From NCBI RefSeq assembly GCF_019880245.1, contig NZ_CP082288.1:186001-250000 (forward strand): 64,000 nt of DNA. The letters run 5' to 3'. The number at the start of each line of letters is the position of its first letter. The stretch's first letter is position 1. The stretch comes from Halobaculum roseum (GTDB lineage: Archaea > Halobacteriota > Halobacteria > Halobacteriales > Haloferacaceae). The notes below the pieces were generated by a model. The model made no database searches, was not told where the DNA came from, and worked only from the letters and a program-made list of their open reading frames with translations. The translations under genes and the position numbers were made by a program. This document shows, piece by piece, positions 25,649-34,514 of this stretch.

Positions 25649-27213
25649 TCCAGGTAGCCCAGGTCCGCGAGCCGGGCCTCGACCTCGGCGTCGTCGGTCT
25701 CCTCGCCGGCCCGATCCCCGGAGAGCGGTTCGCGCGTCCGGACCGGGCGCTTCGCGGGGTCGGTCCCCGGATCAAACACGTCCAGCACCTCGCCGTCGAG
25801 GTCGTCGGGGACCGCCGCGCCCATCGCGTGCAGCAGGGTGGGCGCGAGATCGACGATGCGGGCGCGTTCGGTGAGGCCGTCCGACCGGAAGCTGGGCCCC
25901 GAAAAGAGGAACACGCCGTCGGGCATGTTGCCGCCGAGCCAGACGCCCGAGTCGGCGACGGGCTCGTCGGGACCGATCGCGTCGCTCGTGTGGACGCCGT
26001 CGCCCTGATCGAGGATGAGGTCCGGCGCGCGGTCGGCCGCGTGGCCGGTGTAGTGTTCCTCCCCGCGGTACACCGCCCGAACCAGCGGCGTCCCCGTCTC
26101 GGGGTGGCGAAGCGACTCCAGCCCCTCGATCAGCTCGGTGCGTAGCTCCTCGTAGCCGGGGTCCTCGCGCGAGCGCGTGAGGTAGATCGGTCCCTGGTTG
26201 CTGGCGACAGCCTCCGTCCCGTCCCAATCGAGGATCGACAGCACGCGGTCGCGCTTGACGCCCTCGTCCCACGGGATGACCTTCTGGATCCCCTCGGGCA
26301 CGACGCGGCTCAGGGTCTCGACCATGCCGAGGCGCTTCGCGACCGAGAGCGCGCGTTCGCGGGTGATCCCCGCCTTTCGGAGCGCGCCGTCGATGTTGTT
26401 CTCGACGGCGAGATACCCCTGCTGCTGGAGCCAGACGTTCACGTAGAAGACCGCATCGACGTAGCAGGTCCCGTGATCCGACATCACGAGGATGTCGTGT
26501 CCCTCGTCGAGGAAGTCGCCGAGGTGGGCGTCGATGCGCTGCCACGCGCGCTCGACGGGCTCGCCGTCGTAGAAGTAGTGCTGCAGCGCCATGCTGTAAA
26601 ACACCGTGAGGTGGAGGAAGTCCGGGTCCTCACGCTCCAAGAGCGCCTTCGCCGCCTCGAATCGCAGGTCGATCAGGTCGAGGACCGCCTCGACCTCGGC
26701 CTCGCCGGTCTCGCTCGGGGAGATCATCGGGCTCGGGTGGACCCGGTAGTCGAGTTCCTCGCGAAGGAACTCCTCGACGCGATCGGGCGTCGCGAAGCCG
26801 CGCTCCAGCGAGCGATACTCCGTCTCGGAGGCGTCGGGACCGCCGGCGACCATGAAGCCGTCGAGGTCCTTCGGCGGGTACGTCGACGGCTTGTTGATCA
26901 CGCCGGCCGTCTTCCCCTCGTCGTTGAGGTAGTCCCACAGCTCCGCGCTCTCGAAGTCGGTCGCGTCGTGGAACACGTGCGTCCGGTTCTCGGTGTCGAT
27001 CCGGTCGAACCGGTACACGCCGAGCTTCCCGGGGTTCTTGCCGGTCGAGTAACACTTCCAGTTCGGGACGGTGATCGGCGGCAGACAGCTCTCGGAGACG
27101 CCGCCGACGCCGTCGTCGACGAGGCGCCGGAGGTTCGGCAGGTCGCCGTCCTCGAGCCAGTCGCCGATGAGGTCCCAGTTCGCGCCGTCGAGGCCGATCG
27201 TGATCGTGGTCAT
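25645..27213 (-). CDS. Alkaline-phosphatase-superfamily phosphodiesterase/transferase (1)
   Basis: 522 residues. TIGLDGANWDLI near the start provides the metal-binding Asp; PPITVPNWKCYSTGKNP (about 46-62) holds the catalytic Thr region; ILVMSDHGTC and GEEHYTGHAADRAPD are later metal-binding segments of the type I phosphodiesterase/nucleotide pyrophosphatase family. No signal peptide or membrane helix, so it probably acts in the cytoplasm. Homologous enzymes hydrolyse or transfer phospho-groups; in this operon it may act on a sugar- or lipid-linked phosphate. ATG overlaps the preceding stop (ATGA). The last residues (DLGYLE) resemble the end of the paralog at 34511-36121. Confidence 0.82.
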   Translation of the reverse strand: MTTITIGLDGANWDLIGDWLEDGDLPNLRRLVDDGVGGVSESCLPPITVPNWKCYSTGKNPGKLGVYRFDRIDTENRTHVFHDATDFESAELWDYLNDEGKTAGVINKPSTYPPKDLDGFMVAGGPDASETEYRSLERGFATPDRVEEFLREELDYRVHPSPMISPSETGEAEVEAVLDLIDLRFEAAKALLEREDPDFLHLTVFYSMALQHYFYDGEPVERAWQRIDAHLGDFLDEGHDILVMSDHGTCYVDAVFYVNVWLQQQGYLAVENNIDGALRKAGITRERALSVAKRLGMVETLSRVVPEGIQKVIPWDEGVKRDRVLSILDWDGTEAVASNQGPIYLTRSREDPGYEELRTELIEGLESLRHPETGTPLVRAVYRGEEHYTGHAADRAPDLILDQGDGVHTSDAIGPDEPVADSGVWLGGNMPDGVFLFSGPSFRSDGLTERARIVDLAPTLLHAMGAAVPDDLDGEVLDVFDPGTDPAKRPVRTREPLSGDRAGEETDDAEVEARLADLGYLE

Positions 27214-28019
27214 GATGTGGATGAAGGGGTTGCCGGCGGGCGGACGAGCCGGAGTCCGCGTTTCACGGCGTTGATCGCGCCGTCTTTCGTGCGTTCGACG
27301 AACAGTTCGGGCACCGAGTCGGCCCACCGCTCGGGGTGGACGAGCAGGCAGCCGCGCTCGACGCCGCCCTCGCGGAGGAGCGCCGCGAGCTCGGCGGTTT
27401 CGGCGACCGAAACCGCCTTCGCGCTGTCGCCGACGGTGTGGTCCTTGATCTTCAACGCGCCGTCGCGCCAGGTGCGGCCGGTGTCGGAGAAGTACGTCAC
27501 GTCGACGAAGTCCATCGAGAGGTACGCCTCCCCGAGGAGGTCGTACGCGTCGAACCCTGGCGCGTCCGTGGCGGTCCACATGTCGCGGTTGTCGTGGGGC
27601 GACAGGGGGTTACCGTGCATGCAGACGGTCTCCACGTCGCAGTAGCGCCGGAACAGGTGGAGGTGTCGCGCGAAGCGGTCGTGAGCCCCCTCGAGGTCGC
27701 CGTCCGCGCGGACGTAGTCCTCGTAGTGGTAGCCGACCTCGTGACCGAGCGATTCGAGGGTGCGGACGAACCCCGGGTCGAACGTCCCGGTGCGGACGTA
27801 GTAAGTCGCCTCGATGCCACGGTCCGCCTCGATGCGGGCCATTCGCGCGGCGTTGCGGACCTTCCGGTCCACGTCGTGACGGAGGAGGAGGAACCGCTCG
27901 GGGCGGTCCTCGGCCGGGGTCGCGAGGTAGTCGGCGACGGTGAGGAACTCGTATCCCCCGTCGTCGGCCGCATCGAGGAGGTCGACGTACGATTCGGTGG
28001 TGAAGCCGTCCGCGATCAC
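27210..28019 (-). CDS. NodB-like polysaccharide deacetylase family protein (2)
   Basis: 269 residues. RHDVDRKVRN (about 47-56) and EVGYHYEDYV (about 92-101) are the metal and catalytic motifs of the NodB/CE4-like fold; MHGNPLSPHDN (about 133-143) and LLVHPERW complete the pattern. It resembles the deacetylase at the 3' end of the operon but is shorter. Start is GTG at 28019, overlapping the dehydrogenase stop (GTGA). A second deacetylase in one operon suggests two different positions or sugars are treated. Confidence 0.76.
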   Translation of the reverse strand: MIADGFTTESYVDLLDAADDGGYEFLTVADYLATPAEDRPERFLLLRHDVDRKVRNAARMARIEADRGIEATYYVRTGTFDPGFVRTLESLGHEVGYHYEDYVRADGDLEGAHDRFARHLHLFRRYCDVETVCMHGNPLSPHDNRDMWTATDAPGFDAYDLLGEAYLSMDFVDVTYFSDTGRTWRDGALKIKDHTVGDSAKAVSVAETAELAALLREGGVERGCLLVHPERWADSVPELFVERTKDGAINAVKRGLRLVRPPATPSSTS

Positions 28020-29380
28020 GGTCCCCTCCCGACGACGTACACGTCGCGTCCGAGTCGGTCGCGGTCGAGCGCGTCGCGCGTGTCGATCAGGACCGTCGAC
28101 GACGGGTAGGCGTCCCAGTCGATCGCATCGAAGGCCTCGTGGTCGGTCGCGAGCACGACCGCGTCGGCGTCGATGGCGCCGACCTCCTCGGGGTGGACCC
28201 ACGTCGCGGGGATCCCCTCGGCGTCGACGAGCGGGTCGCTGGCGTACACGGTCGCGCCGCGGTCGTCGAGCGTCCGGCAGATGTCGATCGCCGGGCTCGC
28301 GCGCGTCTCCGCGACGCCGGCGCGGTAGGTGATCCCGAGGACGACGACCGTCGACCCCGCGAGCGAGTCCCCCCGCTCCTCGATCCGTGCCTCCAGGAGG
28401 TCGACCACATGAACGGGCGTCGCGTCGTTCACCTCGCGGGCGGTCGCGAGCAGCGGCGCGGGGGTCTCCAGCCAGTTGAGCACGAAGTACGGGTAATACG
28501 GGATGCAGTGGCCGCCGACGCCCGGGCCGGGGTCGTGGATGTCGCAGTACGGCTGCGTGTTCGCCACGTCGATCGCCTCACGCACGTCGATCCCGAGTTC
28601 CTCCGTGAACCGCGCCAACTCGTTCGCCAGCGCGATGTTCACGTCGCGGTACAGCCCCTCGAACACCTTCACCGCCTCCGCGGTCGTCGTGTCGGAGACG
28701 GGGATCACCTCGTTCGTCGTGAGCTCGTCGTACGCCAGCGCCGCCGCGCGCGTGCTCTCGGCGTCGACGCCGCCGACGACCTTCGGGTGGCTTCCGCGCA
28801 CGTCAGCGAGCGCTCGACCGCTCGAGGTCCGCTCGGGGCAGAACGCCAGCCCGAACTCGCCGGCGTCGAGTCCGCTCTCGTATCGCAACAGCGGCGCGAG
28901 CACGTCCCGACAGGTGCCCGGCGGGAGCGTCGACTCGACGCAGACCAGATCTCCCGGCGCCAGCCCCTCCGCGATGTCGCGCGCGACGCTCGTGACGACC
29001 GAGGTGTCCGGCCGGCGGTCATCGGTTATCAGCGTCGGAACGATGACGACGTGGATCCGGGCGTCCTCCGCGGCCGCGGCGCCGTCGGTGGTCGCGCGCA
29101 GCGCCCCGTCGGCGACGAGGTCGGCGACCGCCTCGTCGAGGCCGGGCTCGTTTCGTACGTGACAGTCCCCGTCGTTGACGCGGTCGACGACCGACTCGTC
29201 GATATCGACGCCGGTGACGGTTCCTGTGGTCTCGGCGAAGACGGTCGCGATGGGGAGGCCCATCTTTCCGAGGCCGTAGACGGCGACCGGGTACTCGCCG
29301 CGGTCGAACGCCTCGCGTTGGGCACGTTCGGGTCGGTCGCTGCCGTACAGCGGCGCGGAGAGTTCGGCGCGTTCGCTCAT
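28016..29380 (-). CDS. UDP-N-acetyl-sugar 6-dehydrogenase (WbpA/WecC type)
   Basis: 454 residues. AVYGLGKMGLP at 33-43 is the NAD-binding Rossmann motif; ESTLPPGT at 149-156 and GPGVGGHCIPYYPY, with catalytic Cys292, define the UDP-glucose/UDP-GlcNAc/UDP-ManNAc dehydrogenase family; GITYRAGVAETR (about 350) is the C-terminal UDP-binding motif. It oxidises C6 of a UDP-hexose(amine) to the uronic acid. Neighbouring WbpB/E/D-like genes indicate UDP-GlcNAc as substrate (WbpA); without a UDP-GlcNAc 2-epimerase in the window, ManNAc is less likely. ATG overlaps the preceding stop (ATGA). Confidence 0.88.
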   Translation of the reverse strand: MSERAELSAPLYGSDRPERAQREAFDRGEYPVAVYGLGKMGLPIATVFAETTGTVTGVDIDESVVDRVNDGDCHVRNEPGLDEAVADLVADGALRATTDGAAAAEDARIHVVIVPTLITDDRRPDTSVVTSVARDIAEGLAPGDLVCVESTLPPGTCRDVLAPLLRYESGLDAGEFGLAFCPERTSSGRALADVRGSHPKVVGGVDAESTRAAALAYDELTTNEVIPVSDTTTAEAVKVFEGLYRDVNIALANELARFTEELGIDVREAIDVANTQPYCDIHDPGPGVGGHCIPYYPYFVLNWLETPAPLLATAREVNDATPVHVVDLLEARIEERGDSLAGSTVVVLGITYRAGVAETRASPAIDICRTLDDRGATVYASDPLVDAEGIPATWVHPEEVGAIDADAVVLATDHEAFDAIDWDAYPSSTVLIDTRDALDRDRLGRDVYVVGRGP

Positions 29381-30396
29381 CGCGTCGCCTCCTGTCGCGC
29401 GGCGAGTTCGTCCTCCATTCCGATCACGCCCTCGACCTGCCGGGCGAACTCGACGGCCGCGAGGCCGTCCTCGACCGTGACCATCGGCTCGCTCCCCTCG
29501 CGGACCGCCTCGACGAACGCGCCGAGCTCGGCCTTCAGCGGCTCGCCCGTCTCGACGAACGGTCGCTCGACGACGCTCTCGGTGCGGTGGCGGACCGTGC
29601 CGTTCGACTCCACGTACTCGGGCACCTCGCTGCGGTGGATCTCGACGGTCTGTGCGAGGTAGTCGACGACGACCAGACACTCGCGGGCGGTGATCTCGAG
29701 CCGTCTGACCTTCCGACGGGTGACCCGACTGGCCGTGAACGTCGTGACGGTGCCGTCCTCGTAGACGCACTGGACGGTGGCGTAGTCGCCGTCGGCCGCG
29801 CCGGTCGCGCCGAGCGTGCCGGGACGGGCGTCGATGACCGCGTTGATCACGTCGATGTCGTGGATCATCAGGTCCGAGACGACGGTACCGTCCAGCTCGC
29901 GGTCCGTCGGCGGCCCGAGTCGACGCGCGTCGACCGCGAGCACGTCGAGGTTCGGGAGTATCCGCATCAACGTCCGCACCGCCGGGTTGAACCGCTCGAC
30001 GTGGCCCACCTGAACGGTGACCCCGGCCTCCTCGGCCCGGACCGCCAGCTCGCGTCCGGTCGCGATGTCGTCGACGAACGGCTTCTCGACGAGCGCGTGC
30101 ACGCCGGCGTCGATACACCGTTCGAGCACCGGGGCGTGCGCGCTCGTCGGGACCGCGACGCTCACCGCGTCTGCGACCCCGAGGAGGTCGTCGGTGTCGT
30201 ACGCGACCGTGCCGTACTCGCGGGCGACGCGCTCGGCCGCTTCGGTGTCCATGTCGGCGACGCCGACCAACTCCACGTCGGCGAGCTCGCGGTAGACCCG
30301 GGCGTGGTTGCGCCCCATGCTCCCGATGCCGATGACGCCCACCCGAACGGGTCCGTCCGTGGCCGCCTCCTCGGCGACGTCGTTGGCTGCGCTCAC
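29377..30396 (-). CDS. Gfo/Idh/MocA-family sugar 3-dehydrogenase (WbpB/WlbA type)
   Basis: 339 residues. VGVIGIGSMGRNHARVY (about 23-39) is the NAD-binding fold start; ALVEKPFVDD (about 108-117) contains the EKP motif of the Gfo/Idh/MocA family, and SDLMIHDIDVIN (about 176-187) the conserved catalytic HDxD-type segment of WlbA-like enzymes. In the WbpA/B/E/D pathway it oxidises C3 of UDP-GlcNAcA. Start is GTG at 30396, overlapping the aminotransferase stop (GTGA). The pathway position is inferred from the neighbours. Confidence 0.85.
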   Translation of the reverse strand: MSAANDVAEEAATDGPVRVGVIGIGSMGRNHARVYRELADVELVGVADMDTEAAERVAREYGTVAYDTDDLLGVADAVSVAVPTSAHAPVLERCIDAGVHALVEKPFVDDIATGRELAVRAEEAGVTVQVGHVERFNPAVRTLMRILPNLDVLAVDARRLGPPTDRELDGTVVSDLMIHDIDVINAVIDARPGTLGATGAADGDYATVQCVYEDGTVTTFTASRVTRRKVRRLEITARECLVVVDYLAQTVEIHRSEVPEYVESNGTVRHRTESVVERPFVETGEPLKAELGAFVEAVREGSEPMVTVEDGLAAVEFARQVEGVIGMEDELAARQEATR

Positions 30397-31517
30397 GAGT
30401 CCACCCGCCCCTCGTTCGCGGCCGGCTCGGGGACCCGTTCGCTGTGCTCGAAGCGCTCGACCGCGTCGACGACGGCCTCCAGGTCGGCCACCGAGAGGTC
30501 GGGGTGGACCGGCAGCGAGAGGACGCGCCCGGCGGCGCGCTCGGCGACGGGGAGCGACACGTCGACGTCCGGATACGCCGGCTGCTCGTGGATCGGCAGC
30601 GGGTAGTACACCGCCGAGGAGACGCCGTGGTCGGCGAGGTGCGACTCCAGCAGGTCTCGGTGATCCGAGCGGACGGTGTACTGGTGATACACCGGCGTAC
30701 GTCCGTCCGGTTCCGTGGGCGTCTCGACGGACGTACCCGCGAGGTGCTCGGTGAGATAGGCGGCGTTGCCGCGGCGCGCCAGGTTGTACTCGGGGAGCTT
30801 CTCCAGTTGGGCGCGGCCGATCGCCGCACACAGGCTCGTCATCCGGAAGTTGTGCCCGACCTCGCCGTGGCGGTACTCGACGGTTCGTCCGTGGTCACAG
30901 AACCGGGCGGCGCGGTCGGCGAGCGCCCCGTCGTCGGTGGTGATCATCCCGCCCTCGCCGCTCGTCATGTTCTTCGTCGGGTAAAACGAGAAGCAGGCGG
31001 CGTCGGCGAGGCTTCCGACGGGATCGCCCTCGTGGGTCGCGCCGTGTGCCTGCGCGGCGTCCTCGACGAGCGCCACGTCGTGCTCGTCCGCGAGCGCGCG
31101 CAGTCGGCCCATGGCGGCGGGCATGCCGTAGATGTGGACCGCGAGGATAGCGGCCACGTCGTCGCGCTGGGCGAGCACCTCCTCGACGCGGTCCGGGTCC
31201 AGCGTGAGCGTCGAGGGCTCCACGTCGGCGAACACCGGCTCGGCGCCGGCGTGGACGATCGAGTTCGCGCTCGCGATGAACGAGAACGGCGTCGTGACCA
31301 CCGCGTCGCCCTCGCCGACCCCGAGCGCCTCGAAGGCGGCGTGGAGGGCCGTCGTTCCGTTCGTCGTCGCCACCGCGTGCTCGGTCCCGCAGTACCGGGC
31401 GAACTCCCGCTCGAACGCTCGGACCTCCTCGCCGTCGGCGAGCTGGCCCGAATCGAGCACGTCGAGGACGCGCTCGCGCTCGTCGGCTCCGATGTCGGGA
31501 CTCGCGAGGGGGATCAC
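30393..31517 (-). CDS. DegT/DnrJ/EryC1/StrS sugar aminotransferase (WbpE type)
   Basis: 374 residues. NGTTALHAA at 53-61 binds the PLP phosphate, VEDAAQAHGA at 151-160 carries the Asp that pairs with the cofactor ring, and FSFYPTKNMTSGEGG at 176-190 holds the PLP lysine, K182. These are all present and intact. It would aminate the 3-keto sugar produced by the neighbouring dehydrogenase. GTG start overlaps the acyltransferase stop (GTGA). Confidence 0.88.
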   Translation of the reverse strand: MIPLASPDIGADERERVLDVLDSGQLADGEEVRAFEREFARYCGTEHAVATTNGTTALHAAFEALGVGEGDAVVTTPFSFIASANSIVHAGAEPVFADVEPSTLTLDPDRVEEVLAQRDDVAAILAVHIYGMPAAMGRLRALADEHDVALVEDAAQAHGATHEGDPVGSLADAACFSFYPTKNMTSGEGGMITTDDGALADRAARFCDHGRTVEYRHGEVGHNFRMTSLCAAIGRAQLEKLPEYNLARRGNAAYLTEHLAGTSVETPTEPDGRTPVYHQYTVRSDHRDLLESHLADHGVSSAVYYPLPIHEQPAYPDVDVSLPVAERAAGRVLSLPVHPDLSVADLEAVVDAVERFEHSERVPEPAANEGRVDS

Positions 31518-32125
31518 TGGTCGTTCCCTCCGTCGAGCTCCGCGGGAAGCGACCGGAACTCCGCGGGCGACCCCACCGCGAGCGTCCGCGGGGGCACGTC
31601 CTCGGTGACGAGCGCGGCGGCGGCGACGAACGCGCCCTCGCCGACGGTGACGCCCGGGAGGATCGTCGCGTTGGCGCCGACGGAGACGTCGTCCTCGAGC
31701 GTCGGCGCCTCCAGGTCCGCCTCCGTCCGGAGCGGATAGGGATCGTTCGTCAGCACCGCGTGGGGTCCGAGGAACACCCGGTCGCCGAGGGTGGTGCCGG
31801 TCGGACAGTACACGCCGGTCTGAATGCTCACGTCGTCGCCGACGGTGCAGTCGCCGTCGAGGACGGCCTGCGTTCCGACGAGCACGTCGTCGCCGGCGGT
31901 CGTCCCCTCGCGGACGACCGCGTGGTGGCCCGTCGTGAACCGGTCGCCGACGACCACGTCGGCGTAGACCACGGTACCCTCGCGGATCGTCGGGTCGGCG
32001 CCGAACGTCGGCCCGCGTCCGCCCTCGCGTTTGATCGTCGCGCCCGGGTGAACCGTCCCGTCCGAGGCGCGCTCGGAAACGGGGGTCCCTCCGTCCGCCC
32101 GGGCGTGTCCGTACGCGTCAGTCAT
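31514..32125 (-). CDS. Hexapeptide-repeat sugar N-acetyltransferase (WbpD/WlbB type)
   Basis: 203 residues from the ATG at 32125. Hexapeptide repeats (VVVGDRFTTGHHAVVREG, DGDCTVGDDVSIQTGVYC, NATILPGVTVGEGAFV, each shorter than a full coil shown here) form a left-handed beta-helix; the closing GSPAEF motif resembles the GxPAK end of WbpD/PglD-type acetyltransferases. It would acetylate the 3-amino group made by the aminotransferase. First gene of the coupled operon; a GTG at 32149 is the alternative start, three nt after a possible leader ORF stop. The promoter box is 176 nt upstream. Confidence 0.85.
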   Translation of the reverse strand: MTDAYGHARADGGTPVSERASDGTVHPGATIKREGGRGPTFGADPTIREGTVVYADVVVGDRFTTGHHAVVREGTTAGDDVLVGTQAVLDGDCTVGDDVSIQTGVYCPTGTTLGDRVFLGPHAVLTNDPYPLRTEADLEAPTLEDDVSVGANATILPGVTVGEGAFVAAAALVTEDVPPRTLAVGSPAEFRSLPAELDGGNDQ

Positions 32126-32152
32126 CTCCACTCCTCTCGACCGCTCCACGTG

Positions 32153-32257
32153 TCAACTACCGGACGCCCGCCCGGCTCCGACAGATCTGCGCGGCCACAC
32201 CCTGGGTGGCGCTGTGCTCCGTTCGGCGCTTGGTTCGTTCTTGGGGACATGTTCCAT
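32153..32257 (-). CDS. Possible 34-residue leader ORF of the eight-gene operon
   Basis: ATG at 32257 (MEHVPKNEPS ...), stop 28 nt before the ATG of the acetyltransferase and 3 nt before its alternative GTG. Its ATG is 43 nt from the CATAACAA box, longer than the other cases, so this is the weakest leader-ORF candidate. Confidence 0.2.
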   Translation of the reverse strand: MEHVPKNEPSAERSTAPPRVWPRRSVGAGRASGS

Positions 32258-32300
32258 GTTCCGCCGATGGCGGTTATCTCCCCATCCCCGGTTTCGCACA

Positions 32301-32308
32301 TTGTTATG
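32301..32308 (-). promoter_or_regulatory. CATAACAA promoter box (eight-gene operon)
   Basis: Minus-strand CATAACAA in the divergent region between the acetyltransferase and the zinc-ribbon gene; spacing to the gene is long (176 nt), implying a leader. Confidence 0.55.
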
Positions 32309-32522
32309 GGCGCGTTTGGAGGGTTACTCCCTCGGTGACCGCGAACGGAGCGCCGTGACGCGTGCGAGGACATCGACGAGGAGACGGCTGCAGTCACCGA
32401 TCGATCGGGGGGAAAATCGGTCCGATCGACGCGACGAGCGATCGGGGCGACGGCGTGTGTCCGGTCGGCAAGTATGCGGCGGTTACGCGGCGGCGGTTCG
32501 GTCGGTCGACGGTTCGGGACTG

Positions 32523-32530
32523 AATAACAA
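32523..32530 (+). promoter_or_regulatory. AATAACAA promoter box
   Basis: Plus-strand AATAACAA, 27 nt before the ATG at 32558. Confidence 0.65.
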
Positions 32531-32557
32531 TACACGTCCCCGTCCCGCTGCCGGTGT

Positions 32558-32740
32558 ATGCCAGAGTGTGTGACCTGCGGAAACCACGTCACGGAACGGT
32601 TCGCACGGGTGTTCGGGGACAACAGGAACGTCGTTCGACGGTGTATCGGATGCTCGCGGGCGGCGGACCTCGACGAGAGTCCCGCTCGCGACGAGCGGGA
32701 CCACGCGATCGAAGAGCAGCCGTTGACGACGTGGAGTTGA
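32558..32740 (+). CDS. Small zinc-ribbon protein (DUF7563 type)
   Basis: 60 residues. CVTCGNHV at 4-11 and CIGC at about 29-32 give two CxxC pairs, a zinc ribbon; the segment RFARVFGDNRNVVRRC between them is typical of the DUF7563 family of small haloarchaeal zinc proteins. Probably a DNA- or protein-binding regulator of unknown target. The C-terminus is acidic and polar. The last codons lie inside a 23-bp duplication at 32720-32770. Confidence 0.82.
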   Translation: MPECVTCGNHVTERFARVFGDNRNVVRRCIGCSRAADLDESPARDERDHAIEEQPLTTWS

Positions 32741-32770
32741 GGTACGTCCGTTGACGACGTGGAGCTGAGG
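32720..32770 (+). repeat. Direct repeat, 23 bp twice with one mismatch
   Basis: CCGTTGACGACGTGGAG-TTGAGG at 32720-32742 recurs at 32748-32770 with T to C at one position. The first copy contains the zinc-ribbon stop codon; the second copy is non-coding. Confidence 0.6.
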
Positions 32771-33174
32771 AACTGGGCGGCCGATCGCTCGACTTCGTTT
32801 TCCCTTCCCGTTGCGACCGTCTCACCGATCGGAGCGTAGCCCGACGGGTTTCACTTGGAGGCGGTTCCCCCCGGGGTGAGGGGGTGAATGGACAGTATTG
32901 TTCGTGTCGAAAAAGCCCATTCTGTCAATAGGACGACCGATACGAACGGGCGATGCAGTTATTTATATATGGCAGACCGTCGTGATCAGGTATGTAATAT
33001 TCCCGTCTACTATCACCCGTTCACGTCGGAGAGTTGTGAGATCGGGTGTGAGCGCGCTCGAAGGGGCAGTCTACTCGTCCGCTGGAATGTTCCCGATCTT
33101 TGATACACGGTGGGGGCGTACCGGAGCTTTTATGAACAAAAACCAAATATACTGACCCGAGCAGTTGTGTATAT
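32771..33174. other. AT-rich intergenic region
   Basis: No gene seen. AT-rich stretches include TTATTTATATATGG at about 32960 and CTTTTATGAACA at about 33128; a 7-codon ORF (33132-33155) precedes the HalOD1 gene but does not overlap it. Probably regulatory. Confidence 0.4.
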
Positions 33175-33462
33175 ATGACGGTTGACAATAGCACTACGGG
33201 GGGGATGGAAATGGAGACCCCGACGTACCGATCAGATTGGACGGAGTTCGAGCGCCCGAGTACCGCCGTTGTGGTCGCCGTCGCGGAGGCGACCGGCGTC
33301 GAGGCGGATCAGCTCCCGGTCCTCAACGAGTACGTCGACGGGGACGCCCTCGACACGCTTCTCCGGCAGTCGAACGCCGGCGTGGAGGTGTCGTTCGAGT
33401 ACGACACCGTCACCGTTCGAGCGTCGTCCGACGGGCGACTCGACGTCGAGTCGCTCCGGTAG
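33175..33462 (+). CDS. HalOD1 output-domain protein (paralog 1)
   Basis: 95 residues. After a short polar N-terminus, STAVVVAVAEATG ... VLNEYVDGDALDTLL ... VEVSFEYDTVTVRASSDG matches the HalOD1 domain of haloarchaeal signalling proteins, here as a stand-alone protein. Function unknown, likely regulatory. AT-rich sequence at about 33143-33151 can serve as the promoter (spacing near 25 nt). Convergent with the following FemAB-like gene. A second HalOD1 gene is at 39009-39314. Confidence 0.82.
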   Translation: MTVDNSTTGGMEMETPTYRSDWTEFERPSTAVVVAVAEATGVEADQLPVLNEYVDGDALDTLLRQSNAGVEVSFEYDTVTVRASSDGRLDVESLR

Positions 33463-33512
33463 CCGGGCGGGGTCGAACGGGACAGATCGGCGATCGAACG
33501 CGGTGCGGAGGT

Positions 33513-34514
33513 TCACCGCAGTTTATTGTACAACGACACGGCTACGTCCATCGTTCGCGAGGCGTGCTTTACCCGGTAGTAGGGAACGAGATCGGGAGCG
33601 AACTTCGCCTTGTACTCGGCGATCCGGGGGGTGTTCGCGCCCGCGAGATCGAACGAAGTTACCCCTCGACCGGCCGCGCGTCGGCAGTACTCCCAGTCGA
33701 TAAGGTCGTTCGCGGGGAGGTCACAGGACGGCTTCGCCGAACCCACCCACCGGATCGCGGCGTCGTGGGCTTCGAGACAGACGGTTCCGGCGGTGAACTC
33801 GCCGTCGATCCGGCAGACGACGGGGCGGACCACCCCCTCCGGCGCCGCCTCGTATAGGTCGACCACGAACGGGGAGTCGATCGGGAACGGCTCCCCCTGA
33901 TCGGCGTGTCGCCGTTTTGTCTGTTCGACGATCCGTTCGATGTCCCCGGCGTCGCCCGGAACGATCTCGTAGTCCACGTCGTAGTCGTCGGTGACGTTGC
34001 GCCTGGCGTCCGAGCTGAAGCTGTCGAGCAGTTCCTCCTCGGGCCTCGTGAGGTCGACCACGTACGTGTAGCGCGGATCCGCCTCGTACTCGTTCCACGA
34101 GAACGGGCGAACATCGTCGTACCCCGGGGGGGTGCGGACGTTGACGAGCGCGGGGTCCATCGAGGCCGACAGGTGCTCGACGGTCCGTTCGACGAACTCG
34201 TGGTGTTGCCGGTCGAGGCGCCGGCGCTTCGGCGCGTCGCCGCGAACGACGAGCGTGGGGCCGAGGTACGGCACCTTCAGGTCCGGCGGCGGCGAGAACA
34301 CCCCCGAGACGGGGCCGCGGTCCACCTCGAACACCGGAAACAGGCCGACCGGTTCCTGCCCCTTGAACCCGCCGAGGCGGTGGAGCGTCGCGTCCGCCGC
34401 GGACGCGAGCACGTCCAGCACCTCCGCGTAGTGAAACGGGGTCGGCGTCGGGGCGTGGTCGAGGTAGCCGTTCCACCGGTCGTCGTCGTCGACCGGCCGA
34501 ACCTCGATGCTCAT
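33513..34514 (-). CDS. FemAB/GNAT-like transferase (paralog 2)
   Basis: 333 residues. Same layout as paralog 1: TPFHYAEVLDVLA and GGFKGQEPVGLFPVF in the first half, GTVCLEAHDAAIRWVGS in the second, and the closing SFDLAGANTPRIAEYKAKFAPD motif. Probably transfers an acyl or aminoacyl group to a surface glycan. It overlaps the phosphodiesterase gene upstream by ATGA, so the two are coupled. The start at 34514 agrees with the overlap. Confidence 0.8.
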   Translation of the reverse strand: MSIEVRPVDDDDRWNGYLDHAPTPTPFHYAEVLDVLASAADATLHRLGGFKGQEPVGLFPVFEVDRGPVSGVFSPPPDLKVPYLGPTLVVRGDAPKRRRLDRQHHEFVERTVEHLSASMDPALVNVRTPPGYDDVRPFSWNEYEADPRYTYVVDLTRPEEELLDSFSSDARRNVTDDYDVDYEIVPGDAGDIERIVEQTKRRHADQGEPFPIDSPFVVDLYEAAPEGVVRPVVCRIDGEFTAGTVCLEAHDAAIRWVGSAKPSCDLPANDLIDWEYCRRAAGRGVTSFDLAGANTPRIAEYKAKFAPDLVPYYRVKHASRTMDVAVSLYNKLR

